Source: Kalmusia sp. IMI 367209 (lineage: Eukaryota; Ascomycota; Dothideomycetes; Pleosporales; Didymosphaeriaceae). From it: a stretch of DNA of 64,000 nucleotides. Under the pieces are notes generated by a model. That model was given only the letters and a program-made list of their open reading frames with translations, made no database searches and had not been told where the DNA came from. The DNA lies in assembly GCA_027946365.1 (NCBI GenBank), contig JAPEUQ010000001.1, positions 4,092,001 to 4,156,000 on the forward strand, given 5' to 3'. Shown one piece after another: positions 1 through 11,458 of the stretch (positions are counted from its first letter, which is position 1; the number at the start of each line of letters is the position of its first letter). A program made the position numbers and the translations under genes.

Positions 1-782
1 CGCTAGGAGCGTCTCTACGGCGTTTGCCAGCCAAATCGGCGGTCCCGCGAACTATGACTGATTGCGTTACAGCATCTCTATATCCTAGGATTGTGTCTCC
101 AGTACTGATTAAACCTATACTGTCACTGATGTGAGCACATTCGCTCTTCGCCGGACTGTTTCTGGAAGCTTGTCTCGGCCACATTTTAGATGGGGCAACA
201 TCAGGCACCCAATCCAAGAGAAGTCGTCTCACAATTTTGTATCGACACTGCAGACAGCTCAATCAGCAGCTTGTACGACAGCATGTCCAACTCACGGGTG
301 CCCGCTTGGGACTTTAGGTGGCTCAGCTTGTCTCGTCCATGCGAGAAGATGAAGGAAAGCCAGGTACTCGTCGCTATGGTATACTGGGTTAGCCTCAGTT
401 GCCATGATTCCATGTCAACTCGAACATGCAAACAATCACCGCACTAGGCCGAAGCAATGTCTCTCCGCTATGGTGCTCGGAAACTGCGTTCGAAGGGCGC
501 TATTCGGTCGCTATTGGCGAGTTCATGCGTGTCAGCATCGTGCTTTGGGGCCTGTGAGCTAGTGGTCTTCTTACTACGTCTTTGTTGAAAGCGCCTAAAA
601 AAGTTAGAAAATCATACTTGTGTTGCGTTCCCTTTCATCCTTCGATATCCATGAAATGCTCTGAGCATGCTTACCAACCTCATGTGCACGCCAATTATCT
701 GGGCGTCAGGGTGTTTGTACAACACTGCGCCTTCTGACACCGCCATTGTCTCTGCTCTGTATGCTAATGCCAACATTCTGCC
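1..782. other. Intergenic, no gene seen
   Basis: Only short overlapping open frames occur here. None shows a recognisable domain, signal peptide or plausible splice structure. Nothing else was identified. Confidence 0.5.
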
Positions 783-1808
783 ATGATGTCTGCAAGTAAC
801 AACGCTGACGAGATCTCTCGGGAACAGCTCGTCCTATACAATGATCCACGCGAGCGCCTGCAAGCATGCCCCACCGGCTCCAAGTTTCTGGGCCTGCCTT
901 GCGAGCTACGACAATTGGTGAGTGATTCAGAGATGCATATTGCACACGTAGACGAGGCTTACCATTAGCAGGTGAGTTGGCTCAGGTAGAACTATAGTAT
1001 GAGCGCCTACTCATCATTTCCTCACTCAATAAATATACAGCTACGTCGTGGGTGACAACCGCGCCAAATTTCCAATCTTCGTCTTAAACCTGTACTCAGA
1101 GCCGTACGTAGCAAAGATACGATCATCGCCTGCATCATGGACCGAAGTTTCCGGAATCCTAGGTGTCAACCCTCAAGTACACTCAGAGGCGTTAGACGCA
1201 ATGTACAAAGGGAACACCTTCTGTATTGAACTCGATGGTAGCAACAGGTCCGACCTCATGAAGAAAGGTATCAAGGATGATTACATCACGTGACTCTCGA
1301 TATGTATTAGTGTGGAGGGGATTGTTTTGTATGACAGGAATTTTTACGATTTCTTGCGTGCAACGAAGAGTTTGCGTAAGGTCAACCTTTGTGTTCAGAT
1401 CAAACATGGTAAGATGGACCCTGAGTATGTGCCTAATATCATTGATCTCATGGCCAGAATTTTATAGAGTAATAACGTTGATTCTAGTTTTTTCAACCTA
1501 TTAAACTTCTGGCGCTTTGGGTAAGGACATAATGTTGTAAATTTATTGAAAGCGGACTAGAAATGTGATAGACTCAGCAACAGGCACACAGATACCATCG
1601 CGCATCATATAAATTAATGATGGACCGGTTCGTGCTTGCTTTGTCGGGATTTGTGGACATTGAGGTTGGGTTTAAGCTGGGCTATGAGGAGCAAGATTGG
1701 GTTCTCGATGAGAACGGACTCAACGCCGTCTACTATAGATCTTTTAATAAGCCCAAGCCCAAAAGAGGTGCGGAAGTCCTAAGAGAAGGCGAAAACTACA
1801 GATGCTGA
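783..1808 (+). pseudogene. Decayed F-box-like (2EXR-type) protein gene
   Basis: The first exon encodes an N-terminus with the motif FLGLPCELRQL, typical of the large family of small F-box-like fungal proteins. A probable intron (918-1040) follows, then a long reading stretch from 1042 that includes SEALDAMYKGNTF. This stretch is cut by an in-frame TGA at 1291-1293. The same frame then continues with clearly coding text (LYDRNFYDFLRATKSLRK) until a TAG at 1465-1467. A C-terminal piece with EVGFKLGYEEQDW lies at 1617-1808. The exon 1 to exon 2 join also leaves a one-base frame discrepancy. Function in this family is mostly unknown. I call it a pseudogene from the two stops and the frame problem; assembly error could explain the frame slip but not easily both stops. 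Confidence 0.65.
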
Positions 1809-2404
1809 ATACGCTGTCCACTGATAGTAGCAATTTGTCAACCGGTCGGTCTAGTCTCTCCGGTGCTTAGGGCCTATACGGTTTATGTTAGAAGGAGCTC
1901 CCTCGAGTTGCTGGAAACAGGCTAAGTAGATGCAAGCTATACTGGAAAAAATCTCAATCGCGCTTTTCAATGTGCTCCAAAATAGATCAGGCCGAGGGCC
2001 ACACGTTCCACCTGTTTGACGATCACCATAGTTCCGGGTCCGAAACTGAAGTGAAACACAACATCAACCCCCAACCCTGCTCAGCGGATCGCACGGCAGA
2101 CCCACCAAAAGCTTGACTGAACGACTTCCTCAAAAATAAGGCTACGATAGTTCAAAAGGCACATCGAAGACAAAGGTAGAGCGATCAGTGTAGCATTACT
2201 CAAGATTCCCAGACCAAACCATTACAGAAACCACAACTACAACACACCATCCTAGCGCGGTCGCAGACCAGCCCGCTTGACCAATTTTTTTCAACCTGGT
2301 GATCTAGTGGTATATACATTCAACTCATTCCCTTACAAACATATGCTCAGTAGAGCGCTTGCGCGAGTGCGAGCCGCTTGGTTGTCAAAGAGACGGCCCA
2401 TCGC
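1809..2404. other. Intergenic, no gene seen
   Basis: This interval lies between the F-box-like pseudogene and the 3' end of the Egh16-like gene. It presumably holds the latter's 3' UTR. No open frame of interest was seen on either strand. Confidence 0.5.
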
Positions 2405-3797
2405 TTAGAATTCGTCGAGAAGGGCGACCTCCTCCTCATCAGCATCGTCAGTGACCTCAACGCCGTCGGAAGCCTTCTTGGGCGCACGCTTGGTGGCGGC
2501 ACCAGTGGCGGCTCCGGTCGCACCATTGACACCAGCTGCCTGGGCGTTGGCAGCGGGGGACGGCGCCTTGATCGTGTTAGTAGATTGCAGAAGTTTTGAG
2601 GTTTGTGTGTAGCTTACCAGCAGCGGTGCCAGCGGCGGGAACGTTGGCAGCAGGGACAGCTCCAGCTGCGGTGCCTTGAGGGATGTTAGCCATGCTTCTA
2701 TATCTTCGTCGTGAACATGGCTTACCAGCAGTACCAGCAGTTCCAGCAGTAGCGGCAGTACCGGCGGCGGGAGCGTTAGCTGCAGGGACAGCTCCGGCGG
2801 CTGCGGTGCCTTGCAAAAATGTTAGCTGTGCATTGAAATCTTGATTATCATCATCATGAACCTACCAGCTGTACCGGCAGTGCCGGCAGCGGGAGCAGCG
2901 GCAGCAGGGGCAGCAGCAGCAGGAGCGGCAGCGGCAGGAGCAGCGGCAGCAGGAGCAGCGGCAGCAGGTGCGGCAGCGGCAGCGGGTGCAGTTCCAGCGG
3001 CAGCACCAGCTTATTTCGTCAGTTTTTGAGGCAGGTCTTTCAGAAAAGGGACATACCAGCAGGAGCGGCGGCGGCGGCAGCGGCACCACCCATCTGGACG
3101 GGGGACGCATCCACCGAAAGGACCAGCACGAGCGGGGTTCTGGCAGCGGACCATGCAGACGTTGCTCTGTCCTGCAACTGTACCCGTGCAGGTCTGGTTA
3201 GCCGGGATGGCGACGTTGAGAGGAAGGTCCATCATGGCCTGGTCGTTGTTGCGGCCACGAGCGTTGCCATCGATGTTGGTGGCGACTTGAGCAGGAGCCC
3301 ATGCGGTACCGGTACCGGTAGCATCGATCATGCAAGTGTAAGGGCCTGCACCGTCACCGTTGACTTGGTGAACAGTCATCATGAGCATGCCTCCAGCAGA
3401 GACCTGGGGCAGAGTCGGGCCATTGAGCTGCATGACTTGAGCAGTACCAGCCTGGACATCGTTGGCGCCTCCACCGAGGGTCTCACCGCAGACATCAGCT
3501 GCGTCGCCCCTGAAGCGAGTGGAGTCTTGTTGAAAGGGGTTGCGGCCAGTGCCATCACGGGGAGTGTTGGGGTCAACTGTGCTTCGTTAATAGGATGTTC
3601 TCAGATCAGTCGATATACGGACGCACCTCCAATGGCAGAACCCTGACCACCTGCATCACCGACAGCCTTGATCACGGCGCTGTGCTATTTGCAGTTAGTA
3701 AAAGAGCCGAGTAGATTACCAGAGTACTTACACCCGCAACAAGCTGGCTGGTAGCCAAAAGGCCGAAAGAGAAAACGGAAGTCTTGGTGAAGAACAT
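2405..3797 (-). CDS. Secreted Egh16-like virulence factor family protein with Ala/Gly/Pro tail (two apparent frame slips)
   Basis: I infer seven exons: 3797-3732, 3684-3627, 3576-3057, 3009-2866, 2809-2726, 2674-2618 and 2566-2405, about 362 residues once two frame slips are allowed for. The N-terminus is a signal peptide starting [18 protein letters not shown]. The Egh16-like domain follows, with [43 protein letters not shown] and [17 protein letters not shown]. The family (gEgh16 of Blumeria, MAS3 of Magnaporthe) is secreted and expressed at appressorium formation; its biochemical role is unknown. The tail is low-complexity Ala/Pro/Gly/Thr and ends in an acidic segment finishing LDEF. The expected frame breaks twice, each time at a run of five G on the + strand (3100-3104 and 2555-2559). 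Removing one base from each restores GGCVPVQ and the acidic end. Read as written, the tail becomes Cys/Arg-rich nonsense. This could be homopolymer error or a genuinely broken gene. Confidence 0.8.
2618..3009 (-). repeat. Repeated exon modules coding an Ala/Gly/Pro/Thr tail
   Basis: Exon 4 (2866-3009) is a run of Ala-Ala-Ala-Pro codons. Exons 5 (2726-2809) and 6 (2618-2674) are near copies of each other. Both start GCACCGCAG, both encode AGAVPAAN, and both end GCTG followed by GTAAGC. The start of exon 7 repeats AVPAAN again if one C is removed. All are phase-1 exons with lengths divisible by three, so modules can be gained or lost without changing the frame. Their introns are 51-56 bases, each with a CTAACA branch site near the acceptor. 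Confidence 0.7.
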
Positions 3798-6131
3798 CTT
3801 GAACCGGTCAAGTGAATTATTAAAAGGTAATTAGGATGAATGGAAGTTTTGAGTAATGATTACTGTAAAGGCTGGATGGGAATCTTGATCGCTGATGTCT
3901 TCTATTCCGACGTGGTGTCGCTCCCTCTTATACTGACTTGCAGACCCCGAAGCATAGAACTGTTGAAAGCCAAGATTTGTCTCATGCTTCGGGCCTTGCT
4001 CTTCCGCCCGTTCTCCCCTCCTTAGGATAGAAGTTTGTTTTGGCCAAGATCGCTTGGGATGCTCAGCAAGGCACCTGGCCTCTGGTGAAGCTACAGAAAA
4101 CTTCCCTAGTCGCATATTTTTCCCGCCTATGCGATTCACGAAACGTGATTGAGGCAAGAATAGAAATGGGCAGCGTGTGTTTCCTGTTTCGTAGCTGTGT
4201 TGACATGTCTCAGCATCGGAAAAATGATTGATGCATGCCGAACGGGCCGTGTGACCCCAATAAGATCACAGATGATAATGTGACGAAAATGTTTTCGAGT
4301 ATCAGACATTGACCGAGATGTTTTGGAGCTATAGATAGAAGGGAAAGGTGAGTGGTAGCAGCTACGCCACTGTTCACTGTATTGGAGCAGTGGCTCGACT
4401 CCTAGGGCCATTAGGCTCGTATTCAACCCGCGCTAGTCGCTTTTAGAGATCAATTCATGACTTTTTCAGTCATTTTTCGTCTTATACAATCGTAGAATCG
4501 CCGACAACTGTGAGAAACGCGTATCAGATCATGTTGAAACTATCGGTGCGCTCCAGCATTTGGGCTGAGAACGTTGGCAATAACAGAGCACCTACTCTCT
4601 CAAAGTTTCTTTTGCATGACTTGGTAAGAATAGAATCGTTTTGAGACATGTTTTTCAAACGTTGAGGGGAACCAGGTCGTCCATGCCGCATCGGATTGGA
4701 TAAGCCGACGAAACTGGGGTTTGCTTGCGATTTGAATAATGCGAAACGCAACAACATCGACGAAACCAGATCTTCACTGTAGCCTCGGCCGTTTGAGATG
4801 GTAGGAACGTAGAGAAGCGAGTCTCTGTTCGTCTTTTCTGGAGGGTCAGGTGCGGATTAGTGTCGCATCATCCGTTTCACGCACGGCTGGAGCCGCCGAG
4901 GAAGATCCGAACATGTTTTCACCCTCGGAAAGCTCGTACTCCGGTGTGTGATGATAGATATGGCCTAGTATAACTCAGAAAGTGCTGCAGAGGTTGAGGC
5001 AAGGAGGCCATTCCGCCGTGGCGAAGTTGTTGGGGCTTAGCGTGGTCAATGCGCACCGTTCAGCCTTCCAGCAACAACGTCCGTTTTGACCTCTGCACGG
5101 TCTGTAGTTAGGCTAGACCTTTTACGATTTCTGCGACTTCATATCGTATATTGTGATAAGCTTTCGACCTGCGCGTGTGGCCCGACGCAAAGCCGAAGAC
5201 GCTCAGGCTCCCCGCTCCTGTACACCGCTGGTTGCACTCTAAGCACGTTGTGCCTCTGCGCTTGCCTGAATATGCCCTTGGGGTCGTGCGAAAAGGATCA
5301 ACGGGCTACATTGACGTAGGCCCGAACTACAGCCATACGATAGCCTCGGGTTGTTCACGGCAAGAACCCATTCCAAGCAATCGAATGACCAATGAACCCT
5401 GGCTTTACATGATTTCACAGTAGTCAGTATGAACAGGACTCAACAGTGCTCTGTTCCATCAACCAAATGTCGCGCTCTAAAGAGGGGGAAGACTGCACCG
5501 AACAGTTTGGAGGACCGCTATGTCGCTCCTGTGCCGCCTGCGGGTGCGCATGGATCGCATTGGGTATGAAGACCGCACCACGTTCGTCTTATCATCACGC
5601 ACTCGCTGTTCATACGATGTTCTTCCCTCGTAATTGGCTGCTGAGAGAAGAACTTCACTACTTCTTTGTGTTCGTCTCCATGACAGGTATTTCGATGGCA
5701 CGAAGGATGGAAAGACTAAAGATGGAAATTGAACCGATCATTGTCCCAATGCTTATCTTTGAGTGTCTAGTTGGCAGCGATGAATGTCACATTGTCTGGA
5801 CGCGATAGTCTATCGCCACATAGATGCTCGCACAGGACTTAGTTGGTGGGTTCACCGTTGCAATTCAACCGCTCTTCCTCCCTGTTTTGGTTAAGCGCTC
5901 CCCTCACCGCGATACGACGCTGGCTATCTACACCTCATTTATCCCCGCGTCTGCGCTTGTAGCGCGGCCAAGATGTTCCTTCTCAAACTTTCGTGAACTG
6001 GAAAAGCTTCATTTTACCTTCATCTTGTACGAGGGTTTTGACAATTCGAGTCATAAACTCTGCTTTGAGTAAAGTCAAATTTACGAAGTACGAGGTTGCG
6101 CTCGTGCAGTGATAAAACAGACGATATCAAC
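3798..6131. other. Long intergenic region, no gene seen
   Basis: The interval separates two divergent genes, the Egh16-like gene (-) and the oligopeptide transporter (+), so it must hold both promoters. Open frames up to about 120 codons exist (for example 5446-5808). They have no recognisable domain or coding character. I saw no convincing transposon remnant. Confidence 0.4.
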
Positions 6132-8857
6132 ATGAGTGCCCTTGGGGATGAAAAGACCACTTACAGCACCTCAGTCGAGGCTGGACATGTCAATCTTACT
6201 CAGAAGACACATCAATGGGACCCAAACTTGAAGCAAGACAAGATCGACGAGCTGTACGCAGCGACGCATGACGGCGATCCAGAGGCTATCAGGAGGGTAG
6301 AAGCAGACTTCATTGAGGACTCACCGTATGAAGAAGTAAGGGCGGCGGTGAAGAATACTGATGGTGGTGAGCCCGCGAACACAGTCCGAGCGTGGATTCT
6401 CGGAATGTTGTTTGTCACTGTCGCGTCCGGAATAAACATGTTTCTGTCGATGCGAAGTCCAGCGATTAACTTCCCCAGCATTGTCGTATTATTGTAGGTG
6501 GCTACCATATCAGTGCCATTCAGTCTACTTACTTAAGCAGGGTGGTGTACCCTTTTGGTGTCTTTTGGGCGAAAGTGATGCCAACGAGGCAATTCAACAC
6601 TTTAGGAATCAAGTGGACGCTCAATCCCGGACCTTTCAATGTCAAAGAGCATGCTGTCATTACAGTCAGTGAATGCCAAAGTGAATCTTTTCAATATGCT
6701 GACATGACTATCAGATCATGGCTGGTATATCAATCAACTATGCGTACTCAACTGATGCTCTACTTGCCCTACTAGCAAAGCCACTCTACAATCTACCAAT
6801 GTCATGGGGCTTTCAGTTGCTCTTCACTCTGAGTAGTCAAGTCATTGGCATTGCTCTTGCGGGCATGTTTCGCCGCTTTTTGGTAAGCATTGCAAGATGT
6901 ACTACTTTCAACTCTAGTTGATTGGTCCTCCAGGTCTGGCCCGCTGCCATCATGTGGCCGAACCAATTCTCAAATGCTGCGTTGCTCCATGCCTTCCATG
7001 ACACAAAAGCTGTCAGAGAAGATGCGAACGGGTGGAAAATATCTCGAATGCGATTCTTCCTAGCGGTTTTGGGTGGCATGTTCGTATACTACTGGTTTCC
7101 TGGTGAGTCATGCCTGGATGTATCAAGCGACGACAGGCACTAAAGGTCCTCAGGAGTCCTTTGGCAAGGCCTGCAGGTCTTTGCATTCATCACATGGTAA
7201 AGACTTTGTTGACACTTACTGTTATCGTATTAATTCGAGGTCAGGATCAAGCCAGACAATGTCGTGGTCAACCAGCTCTTCGGTGGCTACACTGGCTTGT
7301 CGCTTATTCCTATCACATTTGATTGGACCTACGTATCCAGCTATCTGCAGGATCCCCTGCTTGCGCCGGCTCACGCGCATATGAACACCCTCATTGGATT
7401 GACCGTCTTCGTCATCATCACGACTCTCGGTATATCGTTCACTAACACCTGGTATGGAGACTACTTGCCCATCAACACTTCTACCACATTTGATAACACG
7501 CAAGCTGCCTACAACGTGACTAACATTCTCGGCCCGAATTTCACTTTCGATGTGGCCAAGTACAAGCAATACTCACCTATGTTCCTAGCCCCGACATTGG
7601 CACTTAACTACGGGCTCAGCTTCGCAGCTCTCACTGCTGCAATCGTCCACGCTATCGTGTTCCATCGGAAAGAAATTTGGTATCGCTTTAAAGCGGCGCG
7701 CAACCAGCAACCTGACATCCACATGAAACTCATGATGAAGTACGCCCCCTGCCCCGACTGGTGGTACGGCGTCCTCTTCGTCGTATCGGCCGCTTTCGGT
7801 CTCGCAACCATCTTAGCCTACGATTCACAACTCCCTTGGTGGGGGTACTTCGTGTCGCTTTTCGTCGCCCTAATCTTCATTATTCCGACCTGCATGATCT
7901 ATGGCATTACCAATATCATGCTTTCTCTCAACATTATATCGCCATTCCTTGCGGGTTATATGATCCCTGGCAAGCCTATTGGTGTCATGGTCTTCAAGGT
8001 GTTTAGTACGATTACCTTAGGGCAGGCGCAGCTCTTTTCTGCCGATCTGAAACTTGCGCATTACATGAAGATTCCGCCAAAGACAGCATTCACAGCCCAG
8101 CTTGCAGCAACGGTTTGGGCGAGCTTCGTGCAGATTGCGGTCATGAACTGGACGCTAGGAAAGTACGTACACTCTGGACACCCTTTATCTCGCATCGTCA
8201 ACTAGGTCCGCTCTATGAAGAGGTTTTGCTGACTGCCACCCCAACGTATAGTATACCTGATGTCTGCACACGCTTGCAAAAGAGCAACTTCACCTGTCCC
8301 AATGGCCGAGCCTTCTTCTCCAGCAGCATCGTCTGGGGTGTCATCGGTCCTGATCGGATGTTTGGACCTGGTTCGATCTACTCGTCGATACACTACTACT
8401 GGCTCGTCGGCGCCGCCCTCCCCGTCATCTTTTACTTCCTCATGCGAGCAGCGCCCAAGTCTCCATTGCGATATCTAAACGCGCCCGTCATGCTCGGCGC
8501 CATGGGTTGGCTCCCGCCCGCCACCCCGCTTAGTTTCTCTTCTTGGGCAATCTGGGGCCTGATCTTTAACTTCTGGATCATGCGCCGCTGGCACGGCTGG
8601 TGGCACAAGTACAACTACATCACGGCAGCGGGCCTCGATGCCGGGCTCATCATTTCTACTGTCGTGATCTTCTTCGCTATTACGTTCAAGGAGTATGCGA
8701 TTCCGTGGTGGGGGAATATCAAGCCGTTTGAGACAACGGTAAGTGTGTCATAGCTGGGTGTCGGCGATGAACTAACATGAACCTGTAGGACTATCTGAAT
8801 ACTGCGATTCGAAAGACTGTGGCCGAAGGCGAGACGTTTGGGCCGAAGACTTGGTAA
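6132..8857 (+). CDS. Oligopeptide transporter (OPT family)
   Basis: Proton-coupled importer of small peptides in the plasma membrane. Eight exons are inferred: 6132-6493, 6541-6664, 6715-6882, 6934-7102, 7154-7196, 7245-8162, 8252-8738 and 8789-8857. They give 779 residues, normal for fungal OPTs. I chose the ATG at 6132 ([12 protein letters not shown]) because it begins the usual acidic cytoplasmic N-terminus. Family motifs include [30 protein letters not shown] and WTLGNIPDVC. The short exon 7154-7196 ([14 protein letters not shown]) is needed to complete a membrane segment. The protein has many hydrophobic segments and ends in a short hydrophilic tail (TFGPKTW). No frame break was found. 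The family also includes metal-siderophore and glutathione transporters, so the substrate is not certain. Confidence 0.9.
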
Positions 8858-9196
8858 CGTGTGCGCGATATCGAATCGGCAGACTACGTCCGAGTTTGGC
8901 TTACACTATGGCCTAAGATAGAGCGACTAGGCTATCATAGGCAAGCCGCTGGGGCACTTGGCGCGACGTCATCCGATGGCCGGCGGATACTTTGCTGATA
9001 AGGCGTGGCAGTATCAGGAAATATTATCTAACGGCTGTGATTGCGGAAAGTGTAGAGTATCCTAGACTCGGAGGAAGGCACTAGCGACCGGGTAGTTGTG
9101 ACGGCATACAACCACCAGGCTAGGCGTATATAATAGTTGTTGCTTCTCATATAGTGGTAATGTCAAGAATTCAGATTCCTCCTGTTCCTTGCTAAG
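8858..9196. other. Short intergenic region
   Basis: It holds the 3' end of the transporter and the promoter of the amidase locus. Nothing further was recognised. Confidence 0.4.
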
Positions 9197-10885
9197 ATGA
9201 GACTCAGCAGGATGGTATCTGTTTCGTTCACTTTGATTGCTGGGCTGTTGCTCAGCAGCAGCGCTTCTGCGCTAAATATGCCTTTCGACGCCCGAGAGAA
9301 GCTACCGTTGAGTCCGTCCACCATGCTCTCTATTCCGGTCTATCTACGTGTCGCGAGGTTGTTTCGTCTTTCATCGCGCGTATTGAAGCGTACAATAATC
9401 ACACCAATGCTATCATCACCCTCAATCCAAATGCTTTGGACATCGCGGATTCCATGGATGAGAGTCTCGCTGCCGGGAATGCTACAGGATCCTTGTTCTG
9501 CGTTCCCATTCTGCTGAAGGATAATTACGACACTGTTGATATGCCCACTACGGGAGGGTCTTTGGCCTTGAACGCGTCTCAACCGACGGAGGATGCGCCG
9601 AGCGTGGTTGCATTGAAGGACGCGGGAGCTATCATCTTAGGAAAAGCAAACCTACACGAGCTAGCATTGGAGGGGAATCTCAGTCTCTTCGCTTGGTGGC
9701 CAGACTATTAACCCTTATGATTCTACAAGGACGCCTGGAGGAAGTTCTGGCGGCACGGGTGCAGCGGTAGCATCGTCCTTCTGCGTCTTCGGCACGGGTA
9801 CAGATACCGTCAATTCGCTGCGCAGTCCTGCGTCTGCAAATTCGCTGTTCAGCATACGGCCTACCCGAGGCCTGATCACCCGGACGGGAATCATTCCGAT
9901 CTCCGTCACCCACGATGTCATCGGTCCCATCGCGCGCTCCATAAAGGACGTCGCTGTCGCATTAACAGTCATGTGCAAGAGTGGCTACGACGCGGCCGAC
10001 AACGCCACGGCTCTCGTGCCCTCTGCAAACCGCAACATTGACTACTCTGCATCTCTTTCTTCTGCCACTCTTTCAGGTCTCCGTCTCGGCGTCCTCAATG
10101 GCTTCTTTAACCGAACCAGCTCGTCAGACCTTGAAGTCGCACCTGTGAACGCCGCCATGGATGCCTGGATGCAGAAACTCGAAGCCGCCGGCGTAACGCT
10201 CATCCCTATCAATGAAACCATATACAACGCGACGGCCATTCAAGCCGCTTACGACGTTCAGCGCTTCGAGTACCGCGAGCTCATGGACGAATACCTGCAG
10301 CGCCCCTCCCTCTCCGGCAACCACCCCAATACGCTCAACGAACTGTATAGTCTCAGAGCCAGCAACAGCTCCAAGGGCGAATTCGTCGTCATACCCGCGC
10401 AGTACGAATACGTGAACACGGCACTCGTGTCCTCCACGAGTAACGCAACGTACCAACAGCGCCGCTTCGGCATCCAAAACCTCACGCTCGCACTGCAAAA
10501 CACATTCGTTGCCAATGATGTCGATGTAATCATCTATCCCGAGCAGAAGAACCTCGTCGTAAAGATCGGATCGCCTTCCCAGTCAGGACGGAACGGTATT
10601 CTGGCTGCGCTTACGGGATCGCCCGTTGTCACTGTGCCGGTTGGTTTTAGTAACGCAACGGAGGAGGCGCCTATCGGTGTACCGATAGGCATGGAGATTC
10701 TGGGCAGGCCGTTCGATGAGGAGAAGTTGCTGGGGATTGGGTATGCGATGGAGAAGCTGGGGAAGGTTCGAAGGACGCCGGTTTGGGCAAAGGAGGAGCC
10801 TGAGGTACCGCAGTATAGCGAGGTGCCAGTGGTGAAGCCGGACAATGGAAATATATCCAGCGCGTATCCTTTGGGGACGCTGTAA
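9197..10885 (+). pseudogene. Secreted amidase (amidase signature family), frameshifted twice
   Basis: The N-terminus is a signal peptide (MRLSRMVSVSFTLIAGLL) followed by NMPFDARE, a usual start of secreted fungal amidases. The frame then changes near 9295; homology-like text (HHALYSGLSTCREVVSSFIA) runs in another frame to about 9672. It returns to the first frame after a GGGG run at 9672-9675, where one G too many separates LALEG from ISVSSLGGQTINPYD. Amidase elements are all present across the frames: Lys in VPILLKDNYDT, the glycine/serine loop GGSSGGTGAAVASS, and the nucleophile region GTDTVNSLRSPA. The C-terminal part (about 9971-10885) is open and intact. The family hydrolyses amides, but the substrate is unknown. 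The two shifts sum to zero, so total coding length is near normal (about 560 residues). It is either decayed or affected by two sequencing errors. Confidence 0.75.
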
Positions 10886-11458
10886 GTGCGGAAGGTCGAA
10901 GGTATAAGGACACGATGTAGGTTGAGCCATCCCGGATACATAATACATAAGAGGAATGTCTGCAAACTTATGCCTAGCCTGAAAAAGCCCAAGTAGGGTA
11001 ATTGTGACCCTAACGTCATCAGCTTGTGCCTAGGGATGTAGCAGCTGGAAGGCAAACCGCATCATACGTCGCATTGTGCGCTAGACTAATTAGCGGCAGT
11101 CATAGTGCAAGCTACTGCCCTTTACTTTTGAGGATAGCTTGCGATCAGCGATGCATTTGCTGGCAAAATGAGATCGCTTTCCCTACGCGATCATGGACTT
11201 ACCTTAGATAAGCTGTATGATCTCCTTATTTCAGCCATTTGACCATATTGTCCACGTTTTTCGGATTCATATGACTCATCTCCAAATATATCGCACTTGC
11301 CGACACGAACAAACCTCCTATTATTCCTGACAGACGAGTGCAGTCGCACAAGAAGTGTACTGCATACACGTGTACCGTGGGCGTGAATATCTCCCGGTCC
11401 TCCCTTCAACTGTATCAGAAGACTCTGCTGCATAAGAATTGTTTCAGTGTCCTGCGAT
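10886..11458. other. Intergenic, no gene seen
   Basis: The interval lies between the 3' ends of the amidase (+) and the HET remnant (-). Short open frames only; none is supported. Confidence 0.4.

Noticed and set aside
2841..3110. Open frames across the GC-rich repeat on both strands, including an Ala/Gly-rich + strand frame and a Cys-rich - strand frame
   Set aside because: They are shadows of the trinucleotide repeat in the Egh16-like tail. Only the minus frame giving Ala/Pro text fits the exon boundaries.
5446..5808. 120-codon + strand frame in the long intergenic region
   Set aside because: No domain, signal peptide, family resemblance or splice context.
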